Assembly (NCBI GenBank): GCA_035274225.1
Contig: DATEOK010000250.1
Coordinates: forward strand, 6,353 to 70,352
From: Dongia_A sp035274225
Lineage (GTDB): Bacteria > Pseudomonadota > Alphaproteobacteria > Dongiales > Dongiaceae
DNA length: 64,000 nt
Reading direction: 5' to 3'
The notes under the pieces are model-generated. The model was not told where the DNA came from. It was given only the letters and a program-made list of their open reading frames with translations, and did no database searches. The position numbers were made by a program, and so were the translations under genes. This document shows positions 8,515 through 18,870 of this stretch, in pieces. The first letter of the stretch is position 1. Each line of letters begins with the position of its first letter.

Positions 8515-9360
8515 CTAGTCGGCCGCGGCCTCGCCGGGCTCGGCGCGCACGTCCGCCTTGGTCAGATGGATCACGATATTGCCGAGCGCGATCGCGCCGT
8601 CATAGCGCACCGGCACGGGCGGCAGGTCCGGCCGGATCGCCGCGACCCAGATCGTCGGCGCCGACGACGGGGCATCCCATTGGCGTTTCGATTTCCAGCT
8701 TTTCCGGAATCCGGAGATCCGTTTCATGCTGACGCTGCAGCGCACGGCCCGGCCTTGATAGATAGAATAGTCGTTGGGGGGCAGCGTCGCCTCGTCGACC
8801 TGCTTCAAGGTAAGGTCGTAGCGGCGCTGGCCGTCGAACACCGGCAGGGTCTGGTCGCAGCGGCCGCTCTCCGCCAGCGCCCGGCTGGCGGCGACGGCGA
8901 GGCTCAGCGGATCGACGGTTCCCTCGGGCAGCGTCTCTGGCAAGCCGCCTTCGATGTCGGGGTCGGGTTCCGGCGGCGGTGTCCGCAGCAGCGCATAACG
9001 GCCGTCCCCGGCAAAACCGAGATCGACCGTTCGCCGCGTGCCCTGCCATGCGGAGTCCGTGACATAGCGCAATGGCTCGATCCGGTCGTTGTGCTCCAGT
9101 CCCTCGGCGGCAAGCTTCACGTCCCAGCGGTACAGCCAGCCGACCATGCCCTCGGTCTCGCCTTCAGCGCTCACGCGGTAGCGGTCCGGCCGCAATGTCA
9201 TGGCGACATCGAGCGTGAAGATGTGCAGGCCGCCGAGATAGACGTCGTAGGTCAGGTCCATGGTGCGCGCCGACGAAGTCTCGGCCGCGCGGGCAGGCGG
9301 TGCCGCTGCCATCGCGGTGCCGACACATAGAAAGATGAAGCAAGCGGTCAGGCGAGACAT
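8515..9360 (-). CDS. DUF3108 domain secreted protein
   Basis: 281 residues with a signal peptide (CFIFLCVGTAMAAAPPARA) and the DUF3108 pattern LTYDVYLGGLHIFTLDVAM near the mature N-terminus. The family is periplasmic or outer-membrane associated and predicted beta-rich; its biochemical role is not established. The gene is monocistronic by context, facing DUF1194. The C-terminal HLTKADVRAEPGE stretch closes the domain, so the protein looks complete. Confidence 0.8.
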   Translation of the reverse strand: MSRLTACFIFLCVGTAMAAAPPARAAETSSARTMDLTYDVYLGGLHIFTLDVAMTLRPDRYRVSAEGETEGMVGWLYRWDVKLAAEGLEHNDRIEPLRYVTDSAWQGTRRTVDLGFAGDGRYALLRTPPPEPDPDIEGGLPETLPEGTVDPLSLAVAASRALAESGRCDQTLPVFDGQRRYDLTLKQVDEATLPPNDYSIYQGRAVRCSVSMKRISGFRKSWKSKRQWDAPSSAPTIWVAAIRPDLPPVPVRYDGAIALGNIVIHLTKADVRAEPGEAAAD

Positions 9361-9507
9361 TCGCGCGATCCCTGCGGTGCGACAGCACCGATCATAGCCA
9401 TACCGGGTGCCATATGAACACCATTTGCGGCCGGTCGTCCCGCGCGTCAGCCCCGGTTGCTTGTGCGGCCGGAGTGGCGGATCATGGGCGCGTCAAGGGA
9501 GGGGCCG

Positions 9508-9882
9508 ATGTCACAGATCCGTCAGACTCTGGAGGGGCTTTGCGACGCCTTCAACGCGCATGATCTCGACCGGATCATGAGCTATTTCGCGGATGACTGC
9601 GTGCTGGAAATGCCGAGGGGAAGTCAACCCTGGGGTGCTCGATCGGAAGGCAAAGGGAACGTGCGCAAGGCCCTGGCCGGACGGTTTGAAGGGCTGCCCG
9701 ATGTTCACTACGCGAATGCGCAGCATTTCGCCGATGATGGCGCCAACACTGGCATGTCGAAGTGGACCTTGACCGGAACTCGCCGCGATGGACAACGGAT
9801 CGAGGTGTGGGGCTGTGATTTCTACACCTTCCGGGCCGGCAAGGTGACGCGCAAGGACTCCTATTGGAAGATCGTGGAGTAG
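9508..9882 (+). CDS. SnoaL/NTF2-like protein
   Basis: 124 residues, single alpha+beta barrel of the NTF2-like superfamily: helix CDAFNAHDLDRIMSYFADDC, then the strand-rich remainder ending YTFRAGKVTRKDSYWK. Such proteins are small enzymes or ligand-binding modules acting in the cytoplasm; the substrate is not predictable. ATG 9508 is selected because GGGAGGGG precedes it; an upstream ATG at 9457 is unlikely. It converges with the cupin gene, five bases away. Confidence 0.78.
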   Translation: MSQIRQTLEGLCDAFNAHDLDRIMSYFADDCVLEMPRGSQPWGARSEGKGNVRKALAGRFEGLPDVHYANAQHFADDGANTGMSKWTLTGTRRDGQRIEVWGCDFYTFRAGKVTRKDSYWKIVE

Positions 9883-9886
9883 CCTG

Positions 9887-10354
9887 CTAGCTCTTGTGGA
9901 TCGGGTCGATCCACTTGACGGCCTCCGGCTGCTCGACCGGCGCGATGTCGAGGTTGACCACCACCGCCTCGCCGTCGCTGCGCACCAGCACGCATTCCAG
10001 CGTCTCGTCTTGCGAGGCGTTGATCTCCTGGTGTGGCACGAACGGCGGCACATAGATGAAGTCGCCGGGTCCAGCCTCCGCCACGAACTCGAGCTGCTCG
10101 CCCCAGCGCATCCGCGCCCTGCCGCGCACCACGTAGATCACGCTCTCCAACGGCCCATGATGATGCGCGCCGGTCTTGGCGTTGGGATGGATATGGACCG
10201 TGCCGGCCCACAGCTTCTGCGCGCCGACCCGCGCGTAGTTGATGGCGGCGCGGCGGTCCATGCCCGGCGACTGCGCGGTATTGGTGTCGAGCGCATTCGC
10301 TGGGATGACGCGCACGCCGTCGTGCTTCCACTTGCTGCCTGGATCTTCTGGCAT
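9887..10354 (-). CDS. Cupin-domain protein
   Basis: About 155 residues with one cupin barrel: motif 1 HIHPNAKTGAHHHGPLESVIYVVRG supplies the metal-binding histidines and glutamate, motif 2 is PGDFIYVPPFVPHQEIN. The HHHG cluster suggests a bound divalent metal. Start chosen at ATG 10354 (MPEDPGSKW); an ATG at 10414 would add 20 arginine-rich residues unlike the family. Reaction unknown. Confidence 0.78.
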   Translation of the reverse strand: MPEDPGSKWKHDGVRVIPANALDTNTAQSPGMDRRAAINYARVGAQKLWAGTVHIHPNAKTGAHHHGPLESVIYVVRGRARMRWGEQLEFVAEAGPGDFIYVPPFVPHQEINASQDETLECVLVRSDGEAVVVNLDIAPVEQPEAVKWIDPIHKS

Positions 10355-10488
10355 CGGTGCCCTCGCTCGGACTGAAGTCCAGGTCAGCTCACCCGATCGT
10401 CCCGGCCAAGGCAACCGAAAAATGCCCTATGCGCCCCCGGCCGCGTGACCCCGCCTGGAAGACCCGCTTTGGCACTATCGGTCAGCCC

Positions 10489-10538
10489 TTGACAGGCAAG
10501 TAAAAACTTGCCTATGCTTCAAGCAAGCAATTACTTGC
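10489..10538 (+). promoter_or_regulatory. arsR-type promoter with two operator palindromes
   Basis: A sigma-70 promoter reads TTGACA (10489-10494), 18-base spacer, TATGCT (10513-10518). The spacer is filled by a perfect palindrome AGGCAAGT-AAAA-ACTTGCCT (10494-10513). A second inverted repeat GCAAG-N6-CTTGC (10523-10538) covers the expected transcription start. The arrangement implies repression of the ArsR-type gene that begins at 10548 by its own product. Confidence 0.75.
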
Positions 10539-10547
10539 ATATAGAGC

Positions 10548-10880
10548 ATGGCAAAGCGCCGCGACACCGACATGCTGTTCAAGGCCCTGGCCGATCCCGG
10601 GCGCCGCAAGCTGTTGGACCTGCTGCATGCGCACGACGGCCGCACGCTCAGCGAGCTGTGCGAGCACCTGGACATGACGCGGCAGGGGGTGACGCAGCAC
10701 CTGGACCTGCTGGTTGAGGCGAACCTCGTCGCCACCGTGCGGCGCGGCCGCGAAAAGCTGCACTTCCTCAATCCGGTGCCGCTGCAGGAAATCTACGAAC
10801 GCTGGATCGCCAAGTTCGAAAAACCGCGCCTCAAGGCGCTCTCGGACCTGAAACACCGACTGGAGAAAGACGATGCCTAG
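10548..10880 (+). CDS. ArsR-family transcriptional regulator
   Basis: 110 residues, winged helix of the SdpR/YgaV-like ArsR subgroup: LFKALADPGRRKLLDLL, recognition helix MTRQGVTQHLDLL and wing REKLHFLNP. There is no metal-binding cysteine pair, so it is probably not an arsenic sensor; regulators of this type are usually found next to an SRPBCC (AHSA1-like) gene, as here. The next gene overlaps its 3' end by eight bases. The promoter and palindromes just upstream suggest autorepression of the pair. Confidence 0.88.
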   Translation: MAKRRDTDMLFKALADPGRRKLLDLLHAHDGRTLSELCEHLDMTRQGVTQHLDLLVEANLVATVRRGREKLHFLNPVPLQEIYERWIAKFEKPRLKALSDLKHRLEKDDA

Positions 10881-11334
10881 ATCGACTTTCGTTTATGTGA
10901 CCTATATCCGCACCACGCCGGAGAAGCTGTGGGCAGCGCTGACCGACGCGGAGTTCATGAAGCAGTACTGGTTCGGCTGCCACTGCGAAAGCCAGTGGAC
11001 GGCCGGTTCCCCGTGGCAGCTGGTGTCCGGCGACGGCCAGGTGCTCGACAGCGGCGAAATCGTCGAGGCCGATCCGCCGCGACGCCTGGTGATCCGCTGG
11101 CAGAACCTGAGCAAGCCCGAACTCAAGGGCGAAGGCGCATCGCTCTGCACGATGGAACTGGAGCGCAGCAGCACGGCGGTCAAGCTCTCCATCAGCCACA
11201 CCATCGAGCGCGATCCGTCGAAGTTCGTCGCGGCGGTGTCCGGCGGCTGGCCGAAGATCCTCTCCAACCTGAAATCACTGCTGGAGACCGGCGCCATCGC
11301 TCTGGAGGAAGCCTATCCGGGCAATCAGCGGTAG
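10873..11334 (+). CDS. SRPBCC (AHSA1-like) domain protein
   Basis: 153 residues with the START/Bet v 1-like fold of the AHSA1 subgroup: YVTYIRTTPEKLWAALTDAEFMKQYWFG at the N-terminus, RLVIRW in the middle and GGWPKILSNLKSLLETG in the last helix. Family members have a hydrophobic ligand cavity; no enzyme activity is assured. Translationally coupled to the ArsR gene. Ends 19 bases from the convergent GntR gene. Confidence 0.85.
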   Translation: MPRSTFVYVTYIRTTPEKLWAALTDAEFMKQYWFGCHCESQWTAGSPWQLVSGDGQVLDSGEIVEADPPRRLVIRWQNLSKPELKGEGASLCTMELERSSTAVKLSISHTIERDPSKFVAAVSGGWPKILSNLKSLLETGAIALEEAYPGNQR

Positions 11335-11353
11335 ATGCCTGCGACGTACGGCC

Positions 11354-12145
11354 CTATGCGCCGGCTGATCTCGATTTGCGTCCCGCGCGCATCACTTCTC
11401 CGACGATGCGGCTGGTGTCGCCCAGCAGCTTGCGCACGGCGGCGCGGGCGGCGTTGGGGCGGCGGGCGCGGATGGCGGTGAGGATGCGTTGGTGGCCGGG
11501 CAGGGTGCGGCCGACGTCGCCCTTCTGCCGCGCTGTGTAGGTGAACATGCTGCCGAGCGCGGATTCGATGACGAGACCGAGCGGCACCAGCAATTCGTTG
11601 CCGGCGGCTTGCAGGATCGCGAAGTGGAACTTGACATCGGCCTCGTTCCACGCCGCCAGGGTCTTGGCCGCGGCCATCGCTTCATAGGCCGCTTCGATCG
11701 CCAGCAGCTGCTCGGGCGTGTGGTTGGCGGCGGCGAGCGCGGCGGTCTCCGGCTCCAGGATCTCGCGCACCTGCTGCATGTGGGCGAGGAAATGCGACTG
11801 CTTGGCGGCCGCCACGTACCAGCCGAGCACGTCCCGGTCGAGCAGGTTCCACTCGGCGCGCGGCAGCACGCGCGAGCCGATGCGCGGGCGCGAGATGATG
11901 AGGCCCTTGCCCATCAGCATCTTGATCGCCTCGCGCACCGCGGTGCGGCTGACGCCGAAGCTCTTGCACCACTCCGCCTCGTTGGGCAGCAGGGTGCCAG
12001 GCGCGAACTCGCCGTTCAGGATGCGCGCGCCGATATCCTGTGCGACGCTGCGGTGCAGGCTGCCGCGCGGCTCCTTCTCGGACCCCCGTCGGCCGGCGTT
12101 TGGCGGCGCTTTCAGTGCCTTGGACGCGCTCTTTTGAGGCTTCAT
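11354..12145 (-). CDS. GntR-family (FCD domain) transcriptional regulator
   Basis: 263 residues: N-terminal winged helix (NEAEWCKSFGVSRTAVREAIKML) and C-terminal all-helical FCD ligand domain with histidines in HFAILQAAGN and GHQRILTAIRAR that normally bind a metal and an organic acid. It is divergent from chvE-gguAB across about 240 bases holding paired operator-like sequences, so it most likely represses that sugar importer and responds to a sugar acid or sugar-derived ligand. The basic leader before residue 28 is longer than usual. Confidence 0.85.
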   Translation of the reverse strand: MKPQKSASKALKAPPNAGRRGSEKEPRGSLHRSVAQDIGARILNGEFAPGTLLPNEAEWCKSFGVSRTAVREAIKMLMGKGLIISRPRIGSRVLPRAEWNLLDRDVLGWYVAAAKQSHFLAHMQQVREILEPETAALAAANHTPEQLLAIEAAYEAMAAAKTLAAWNEADVKFHFAILQAAGNELLVPLGLVIESALGSMFTYTARQKGDVGRTLPGHQRILTAIRARRPNAARAAVRKLLGDTSRIVGEVMRAGRKSRSAGA

Positions 12146-12178
12146 CCGGCGGCCTACCCCCTCCCAGTGTTGCCGTCA

Positions 12179-12225
12179 TTTATCATACAAACGATGATTG
12201 CCGCCAACTATTTTATATGATAAAA
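12179..12225. promoter_or_regulatory. Putative GntR operators upstream of chvE
   Basis: Two related 11-base elements in opposite orientation: TTATCATACAA (12180-12190) and TTATATGATAA (12213-12223), which differ at one position when aligned. The second is itself a palindrome, TTAT-ATG-ATAA. They lie between the divergent GntR regulator and chvE, where GntR/FCD proteins usually bind. Confidence 0.5.
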
Positions 12226-12387
12226 GCCGCGATTAAGAAATCGGCCGTTTCCCGCCATGGGCAAGGGAAGCGCACGGACGGAGGACCAACTGATGACATC
12301 GCCGCGAGACGTGACGCGCCATTTCCGGCGCCGCCGGCGCATCTGATCGACGCAAGTTCAACAATCCAAGCACGTGGGAGGAACAAC

Positions 12388-13455
12388 GTGAAGCTGACCA
12401 AGACTTTCATGACCATGCTGACAGCGGGCATGCTTGCCCTGTCGTCGCAGGCGATCGCGCAGGACAAGGGTACGATCGGCATCTCGATGCCGACCAAGTC
12501 CTCGGCCCGCTGGATCGCCGACGGTGACAACATGGTGAAGGTGTTCACCGAGCTGGGCTACGGCACCGACCTGCAGTACGCCGAGGACGACATCCCGAAC
12601 CAGCTGGCGCAGATCGAGAACATGGTGACCAAGGGCGTGAAGGTTCTGGTCATCGCGGCGATCGACGGCACCACGCTCAGCGCCATCCTGCAGCAGGCGC
12701 ACGACAGCGGCGTCAAGGTCATCGCCTATGACCGCCTGATCCGCGACTCCGCCAACGTCGACTACTACGCGACCTTCGACAATTTCCAGGTCGGCGTGAT
12801 CCAGGCCTCCTCGATCGTCGACGGCCTCGGCCTCAAGGACGGCAAGGGCCCGTTCAACATCGAGCTGTTCGGCGGCTCGCCGGACGACAACAACGCGTTC
12901 TTCTTCTATGACGGCGCCATGTCGGTGCTGCAGCCCTACATCGACAGCAAGAAGCTGGTGGTGCAGAGCGGCCAGATGGGCATGGACAAGGTCGGCACCC
13001 TGCGTTGGGACGGTGCGGTGGCGCAGGCCCGCATGGACAACCTGCTCAGCGCCTACTACGGCGACAAGCGGGTGGACGCGGTGCTCTCGCCGTATGACGG
13101 CCTCTCCATCGGCATCCTGTCGTCGCTGAAGGGCGTGGGCTACGGCTCCGCCGACCAGCCGATGCCGATCGTCAGCGGCCAGGACGCCGAAGTTCCCTCG
13201 ATCAAGTCGATGATCGCGGGCGAGCAGTATTCCACCGTGTTCAAGGACACGCGCGAGCTCGCCAAGGTCACGGCCCAGATGGTCGACGCCCTGCTGGCCG
13301 GCAAGGAAGTGCCGGTCAACGACACCAAGACCTATGACAACGGCGTCAAGGTCGTCCCGTCCTACCTGTTGAAGCCGGTCAGCGTCGGCCGCGACAACTG
13401 GGAGCAGATCCTGGTGGGCAGCGGCTACTACCCCAAGGACCAGATCACGAACTAG
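12388..13455 (+). CDS. chvE: ChvE-type multiple-monosaccharide binding protein
   Basis: 355 residues. Signal peptide KTFMTMLTAGMLALSSQAIA, then a type I periplasmic binding fold with GTIGISMPTKSSARWIADG, YAEDDIPNQLAQIENM and VSGQDAEVPSIKSM, the hallmark segments of ChvE. In Agrobacterium ChvE binds galactose, arabinose, xylose and related sugars, feeds GguAB and also signals to VirA; only the transport role can be inferred here. The start is GTG 12388 with GGGAGGA seven bases ahead. A strong hairpin separates it from gguA, which would leave more binding protein than ATPase. Confidence 0.9.
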   Translation: MKLTKTFMTMLTAGMLALSSQAIAQDKGTIGISMPTKSSARWIADGDNMVKVFTELGYGTDLQYAEDDIPNQLAQIENMVTKGVKVLVIAAIDGTTLSAILQQAHDSGVKVIAYDRLIRDSANVDYYATFDNFQVGVIQASSIVDGLGLKDGKGPFNIELFGGSPDDNNAFFFYDGAMSVLQPYIDSKKLVVQSGQMGMDKVGTLRWDGAVAQARMDNLLSAYYGDKRVDAVLSPYDGLSIGILSSLKGVGYGSADQPMPIVSGQDAEVPSIKSMIAGEQYSTVFKDTRELAKVTAQMVDALLAGKEVPVNDTKTYDNGVKVVPSYLLKPVSVGRDNWEQILVGSGYYPKDQITN

Positions 13456-13470
13456 GACACCCGTGACTGA

Positions 13471-13505
13471 TTGGCCCCGCCGACTTGGGCGGGGCCAATT
13501 CCTTT
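13471..13505 (+). terminator. Intercistronic hairpin after chvE
   Basis: Perfect 11-bp arms TTGGCCCCGCC (13471-13481) and GGCGGGGCCAA (13488-13498) with loop gacttg, then TTCCTTTC. It acts as a partial terminator or mRNA stabiliser between the binding protein and the ATPase. Confidence 0.75.
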
Positions 13506-13594
13506 CATGGTTGCGACCGGCACGCATGGCCGGCTTTTTTGTTTTTAATCCGCCGGACGGCGGCGCAAGATAGGGCGAAATCGGAGACCTTCAT

Positions 13595-15166
13595 TTGACA
13601 CTGGCGATGACGCAGGAGCCGCGCGCCGGCGCGACCGGCGAGACCATCCTGGAGATGCGCGGCATCACCAAGACCTTCCCCGGCGTCAACGCGCTGGACA
13701 ACGTCAACCTCATGGTGCGCGCGGGCGAGATCCACGCGGTGGTGGGCGAGAACGGTGCCGGCAAATCGACCCTCATGAAGGTGCTGAGCGGGGTCTATCC
13801 GCACGGCGACTATTCCGGCGAGATCTTCTTCCTGGGGACGGAATGCAAGTTCCGCGACATCGCGGACAGCGAGAAGGCCGGCATCGTCATCATCCACCAG
13901 GAACTGGCGCTGGTGCCGCTGCTGTCGATCGCGGAGAACATCTTTCTCGGCAACGAGCCGGCGAAGAACGGCATCATCGATTGGCACGCCGCCTTCGCGA
14001 AGACCGGCGCGCTTTTGAAGAAGGTCGGCCTCAAGGAATCACCCAACACCCTCATCACCGATATCGGAGTCGGCAAGCAACAGCTGGTCGAGATCGCCAA
14101 GGCCCTGGCCAAGGAGGTGAAGCTGCTGATCCTGGACGAGCCGACCGCCAGCCTGAACGAGAGCGACAGCGACGCGCTGCTGGCGCTGCTCAAGGAGTTC
14201 CGGGCGCACGGCATCTCCTCGATCCTCATCTCGCACAAGCTGAACGAGATCCTGAAGGTCGCCGACACCATCACCGTGCTGCGCGACGGCGCGACCGTCG
14301 ACCGGCTCGACTGCCACGCGCAGAAGGTCGATGAGGACCGCATCATCCGCTCGATGGTGGGGCGCGAGCTGGCGGACCGCTACCCGAAGCGCACGCCGCG
14401 CATCGGCGATCCGATCTTCGAGGTGAAGAACTGGATCGTCTATCACAAGGAGCATGCCGACCGGCAGCTGATCAAGGGCATCAACCTCAACGTCCGCAAG
14501 GGCGAAATCGTCGGCATCGCCGGCCTGATGGGCTCCGGCCGCACCGAACTGGCCATGAGCATCTTCGGCCGCTCCTACGGACAGAAGATCAGCGGCCAGG
14601 TGGCGCTGCACGGCAAGGAGATCGACGTCTCCACCATCGACAAGGCGATGAAGGCCGGCATCGCCTACGTCACCGAGGATCGCAAGAATTACGGCCTGGT
14701 GCTGATCGACGACATCAAGCGCAACATCACGCTGGCCAACCTCGAGGGCGTCTCGCGCAACGGCAAGATCGACGACAACCAGGAACAGAAGGTCGCCCAC
14801 AAGTTCCGGCGCGACCTCAACATCCGCTGCTCCAGCGTGTTCCAGCAGGCGGTGAACCTTTCCGGCGGCAACCAGCAGAAAGTGGTGCTCAGCAAGTGGC
14901 TGTTCACCGGGCCGGAGATCCTGATCCTGGACGAGCCAACGCGCGGCATCGACGTCGGCGCCAAATACGAGATCTACACCATCATCGCGCGGCTGGCGGA
15001 GGAGGGCAAAGGCATCGTCGTCATCTCCTCCGAGATGCCCGAGCTGCTCGGCATCAGCGACCGCATCTACGTGATGAACGAGGGCCGGATCGTCGGCGAG
15101 ATGGCGACCCAGGAAGCGAGCCAGGAAAAGATCATGCGCGCGATCATGAAATCCTGGGACAAGTGA
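13595..15166 (+). CDS. gguA: Sugar ABC transporter ATP-binding protein GguA (MmsA)
   Basis: 523 residues with two nucleotide-binding domains in one chain, as in RbsA/MglA. First domain: Walker A GENGAGKSTL, degenerate signature IGVGKQQLVEIAKAL, Walker B LLILDEPTASL. Second domain: loop GLMGSGRTEL in place of a true Walker A, canonical signature LSGGNQQKVVLSKWL and ILDEPTRGIDVGAKYE. This asymmetry is normal for the family. TTG 13595 gives the frame shown; ATG 13607 is a good alternative four codons later. It lies between chvE and gguB and powers uptake of monosaccharides. Confidence 0.92.
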   Translation: MTLAMTQEPRAGATGETILEMRGITKTFPGVNALDNVNLMVRAGEIHAVVGENGAGKSTLMKVLSGVYPHGDYSGEIFFLGTECKFRDIADSEKAGIVIIHQELALVPLLSIAENIFLGNEPAKNGIIDWHAAFAKTGALLKKVGLKESPNTLITDIGVGKQQLVEIAKALAKEVKLLILDEPTASLNESDSDALLALLKEFRAHGISSILISHKLNEILKVADTITVLRDGATVDRLDCHAQKVDEDRIIRSMVGRELADRYPKRTPRIGDPIFEVKNWIVYHKEHADRQLIKGINLNVRKGEIVGIAGLMGSGRTELAMSIFGRSYGQKISGQVALHGKEIDVSTIDKAMKAGIAYVTEDRKNYGLVLIDDIKRNITLANLEGVSRNGKIDDNQEQKVAHKFRRDLNIRCSSVFQQAVNLSGGNQQKVVLSKWLFTGPEILILDEPTRGIDVGAKYEIYTIIARLAEEGKGIVVISSEMPELLGISDRIYVMNEGRIVGEMATQEASQEKIMRAIMKSWDK

Positions 15167-15185
15167 GATTGCAGGAAGTTTAGAG

Positions 15186-16391
15186 ATGGCACAGCAAACG
15201 CTAGCGTCGGAAGAAACTGGTCACCACCGTTCCCTGGCCAGCTTCGTCAAGAGCAACATCCGGGAATACGGGATGCTGCTGTCGCTGATCCTGATCATGG
15301 TGTTCTTCCAGATCATGACCGGCGGCACGCTGCTGAAGCCGCTCAACCTCACCAACCTCATTCTGCAGAACAGCTACATCGTCATCATGGCGCTGGGCAT
15401 GATGCTGATCATTGTCGCCGGGCACATCGACCTCTCGGTCGGGTCGGTGTGCGGCTTCGTCGGCGCGGTTGCCGCCGTGATGATCGTGCAGTTCCACATG
15501 GACTGGATCCTGGTGACCATCTTCTGCCTGCTGTTGGGCGCGGCGATCGGCGCGGTGCAGGGCTATTTCGTCGCGTTCTGGAAGATTCCAGCCTTCATCG
15601 TGACTCTGGCCGGCATGCTCGTCTTCAAGGGCCTCGCCCTCTACATCCTCAAGGGCCAGTCGGTCGGGCCGTTCCCGGTGCCGTTCCAGCGCATGAGTTC
15701 GGGCTTCCTGCCGGATGCGGCGGCGGGCGCGATCAATGCCTTCAACCTCACCTCCTTCGTGATCGGCGCGGCGGTCACGGCGCTGGTCATCTATTTCAAC
15801 ATCCGTGAGCGGCGCGGCCAGCAGGCGCATGGGCTGGTGGAGGAGCCATTCGTGTTCTTCCTCGGCCGCAACATCCTGGTGGCGGCGGGCTTCCTGCTGT
15901 TCTCGTACCTGATGGCGTCCTACAAGGGCTTGCCGAACGTGCTGATCGTCATGTTCGCGCTGATCGTGCTCTACGCGTTCGTGACCTCGAGCATGACCAT
16001 CGGACGGCGCATCTATGCCCTCGGCGGCAACGAGAAGGCGGCGCGGCTTTCGGGCATCAAGACCCACCGGCTCACCTTCTACACCTTCGCGAACATGGGG
16101 CTGCTGGCGGGCCTCGCCGGCCTCATCTTCGCCGCTCGCTTGAACACCGCGACGCCGAAGGCGGGCCTCGGCTTCGAACTGGACGTGATCGCCGCCTGCT
16201 TCATCGGCGGTGCGTCGGCCTCGGGTGGCGTGGGCAAGGTGGTGGGCGCGGTGATCGGCGCCTTCGTGATGGGTGTCATGAACAACGGCATGTCGATCCT
16301 CGGGGTCGGGATCGATCTGCAGCAGGTGATCAAGGGCCTGGTGCTGCTCGCCGCCGTGTTCCTCGACGTCTACTACAAGAACAAGGCTTAA
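15186..16391 (+). CDS. gguB: Sugar ABC transporter permease GguB (MmsB)
   Basis: 401 residues, inner-membrane permease of the BPD_transp_2 (RbsC) family with about ten hydrophobic segments. Family marks: IVAGHIDLSVGSVCGFVGA near residue 80 and the C-terminal GFELDVIAACFIGGASASGGVGKV. A hydrophilic loop RERRGQQAHGLVEE separates two membrane halves, characteristic of the longer GguB/XylH branch. Follows gguA by 19 bases. Its last four bases overlap the end of a convergent small gene. Confidence 0.92.
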   Translation: MAQQTLASEETGHHRSLASFVKSNIREYGMLLSLILIMVFFQIMTGGTLLKPLNLTNLILQNSYIVIMALGMMLIIVAGHIDLSVGSVCGFVGAVAAVMIVQFHMDWILVTIFCLLLGAAIGAVQGYFVAFWKIPAFIVTLAGMLVFKGLALYILKGQSVGPFPVPFQRMSSGFLPDAAAGAINAFNLTSFVIGAAVTALVIYFNIRERRGQQAHGLVEEPFVFFLGRNILVAAGFLLFSYLMASYKGLPNVLIVMFALIVLYAFVTSSMTIGRRIYALGGNEKAARLSGIKTHRLTFYTFANMGLLAGLAGLIFAARLNTATPKAGLGFELDVIAACFIGGASASGGVGKVVGAVIGAFVMGVMNNGMSILGVGIDLQQVIKGLVLLAAVFLDVYYKNKA

Positions 16392-16654
16392 CTCGCTGAC
16401 CTCAATTCCGTGATGGGGCAGGTGTAGTTGAGGCCGTTGACGGCGACCAGCGCCATCAGGGGGCCGCGGATGCTGCTGGCGCCGAAGCACAAGATAGTGC
16501 CGATCTTGCCGTCGCGGAACCTGACCTTGTCGCCTACCCGGAAATCCTCGAGCTCGACCGGGCCGTCCTTTGGCATCCAGGTGTGAAGCAGGCTGCGTTC
16601 GCCGTTCAACCGCGCGCGGCGCGCCGCCGACAAGTCGAAAACCATCGCCGTCAT
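16388..16654 (-). CDS. Small hypothetical protein
   Basis: 88 residues, not recognised. The central stretch DFRVGDKVRFRDGKIGTILCFG resembles a short SH3/KOW-like barrel, with an arginine-rich N-terminus; no signal or membrane helix. It faces gguB and overlaps its stop by four bases. ATG 16645 is an alternative start three codons in. It reads better than its opposite-strand frames, but without homologues in hand the call is tentative. Confidence 0.5.
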   Translation of the reverse strand: MTAMVFDLSAARRARLNGERSLLHTWMPKDGPVELEDFRVGDKVRFRDGKIGTILCFGASSIRGPLMALVAVNGLNYTCPITELRSAS

Positions 16655-16902
16655 GGGGCCACGCCTCCCAGCTCACGTCCGATTCGTCCAATCCGATAGG
16701 AAAACGCCGAGACCCGGCCTGGGGTTCCAGGCCGTTGCGGGCAATGCGTTCGAGCGCCGAGCCTGCCGGCCGCAGCGCAACCTCTTGAGCACCAACGGGA
16801 ACGTCGTTGGACCGGATGCCGGCCGGCCGACCCGCTCCCCTGTCAGCACGCCGTCAGCGTGCGCCTGCTATCGCCGAGGATCGTCGTCAGAGGGGATCAA
16901 TC

Positions 16903-17370
16903 ATGCTGTCGCTCGAACACGTCCATCCGATGCTGGTGCATTTTCCGATCGTGTTTTTCCTGACACTGGCGGTGGTGGATACCATCGCCACGCTGCGCGG
17001 CGCCCCGGTGACCGGCCGCACCGGTCTTGGCCACGCCTCGACCGGCCTTGCCGTCCTGGCCGCGCTGTTTGCGATCGCCAGCTTTATGTTCGGCGACATG
17101 GCGCTGGAATTCGCCGAATCGAAGGGCTTCGCGAGCGACACCGCGGAGCTGCACGAGCACCTCGGCATGGCGAGCGCCGCGGCTTTCACGGTGTGGGCGG
17201 TGGTTCGCCTGGTGACTTGGTGGCGGAACGCCACCTGGCGCGGCGGCGGCGCGTTCGGGCTGGTGCTGGTCGAATTGGCGGGCGCGGTGCTGATCATGAC
17301 CACGGCCTACTATGGCGGCCAGCTGGTCTACGATCTGGGTGTCAACGTCAAGCAGGCCATGGCCGGGTAG
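16903..17370 (+). CDS. DUF2231 family membrane protein
   Basis: 155 residues with four hydrophobic helices. The N-terminal EHVHPMLVHFPIVFFL is the diagnostic DUF2231 motif (HPxxVHFPI), and the histidines there and in HEHLGMASAA suggest haem or metal contact, though the function is not established. ATG 16903 follows AGAGGGGA. Its stop abuts the stop of the convergent ABC ATPase with no gap. Confidence 0.82.
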   Translation: MLSLEHVHPMLVHFPIVFFLTLAVVDTIATLRGAPVTGRTGLGHASTGLAVLAALFAIASFMFGDMALEFAESKGFASDTAELHEHLGMASAAAFTVWAVVRLVTWWRNATWRGGGAFGLVLVELAGAVLIMTTAYYGGQLVYDLGVNVKQAMAG

Positions 17371-18866
<1,496 letters not shown>

Positions 18867-18870
<4 letters not shown>

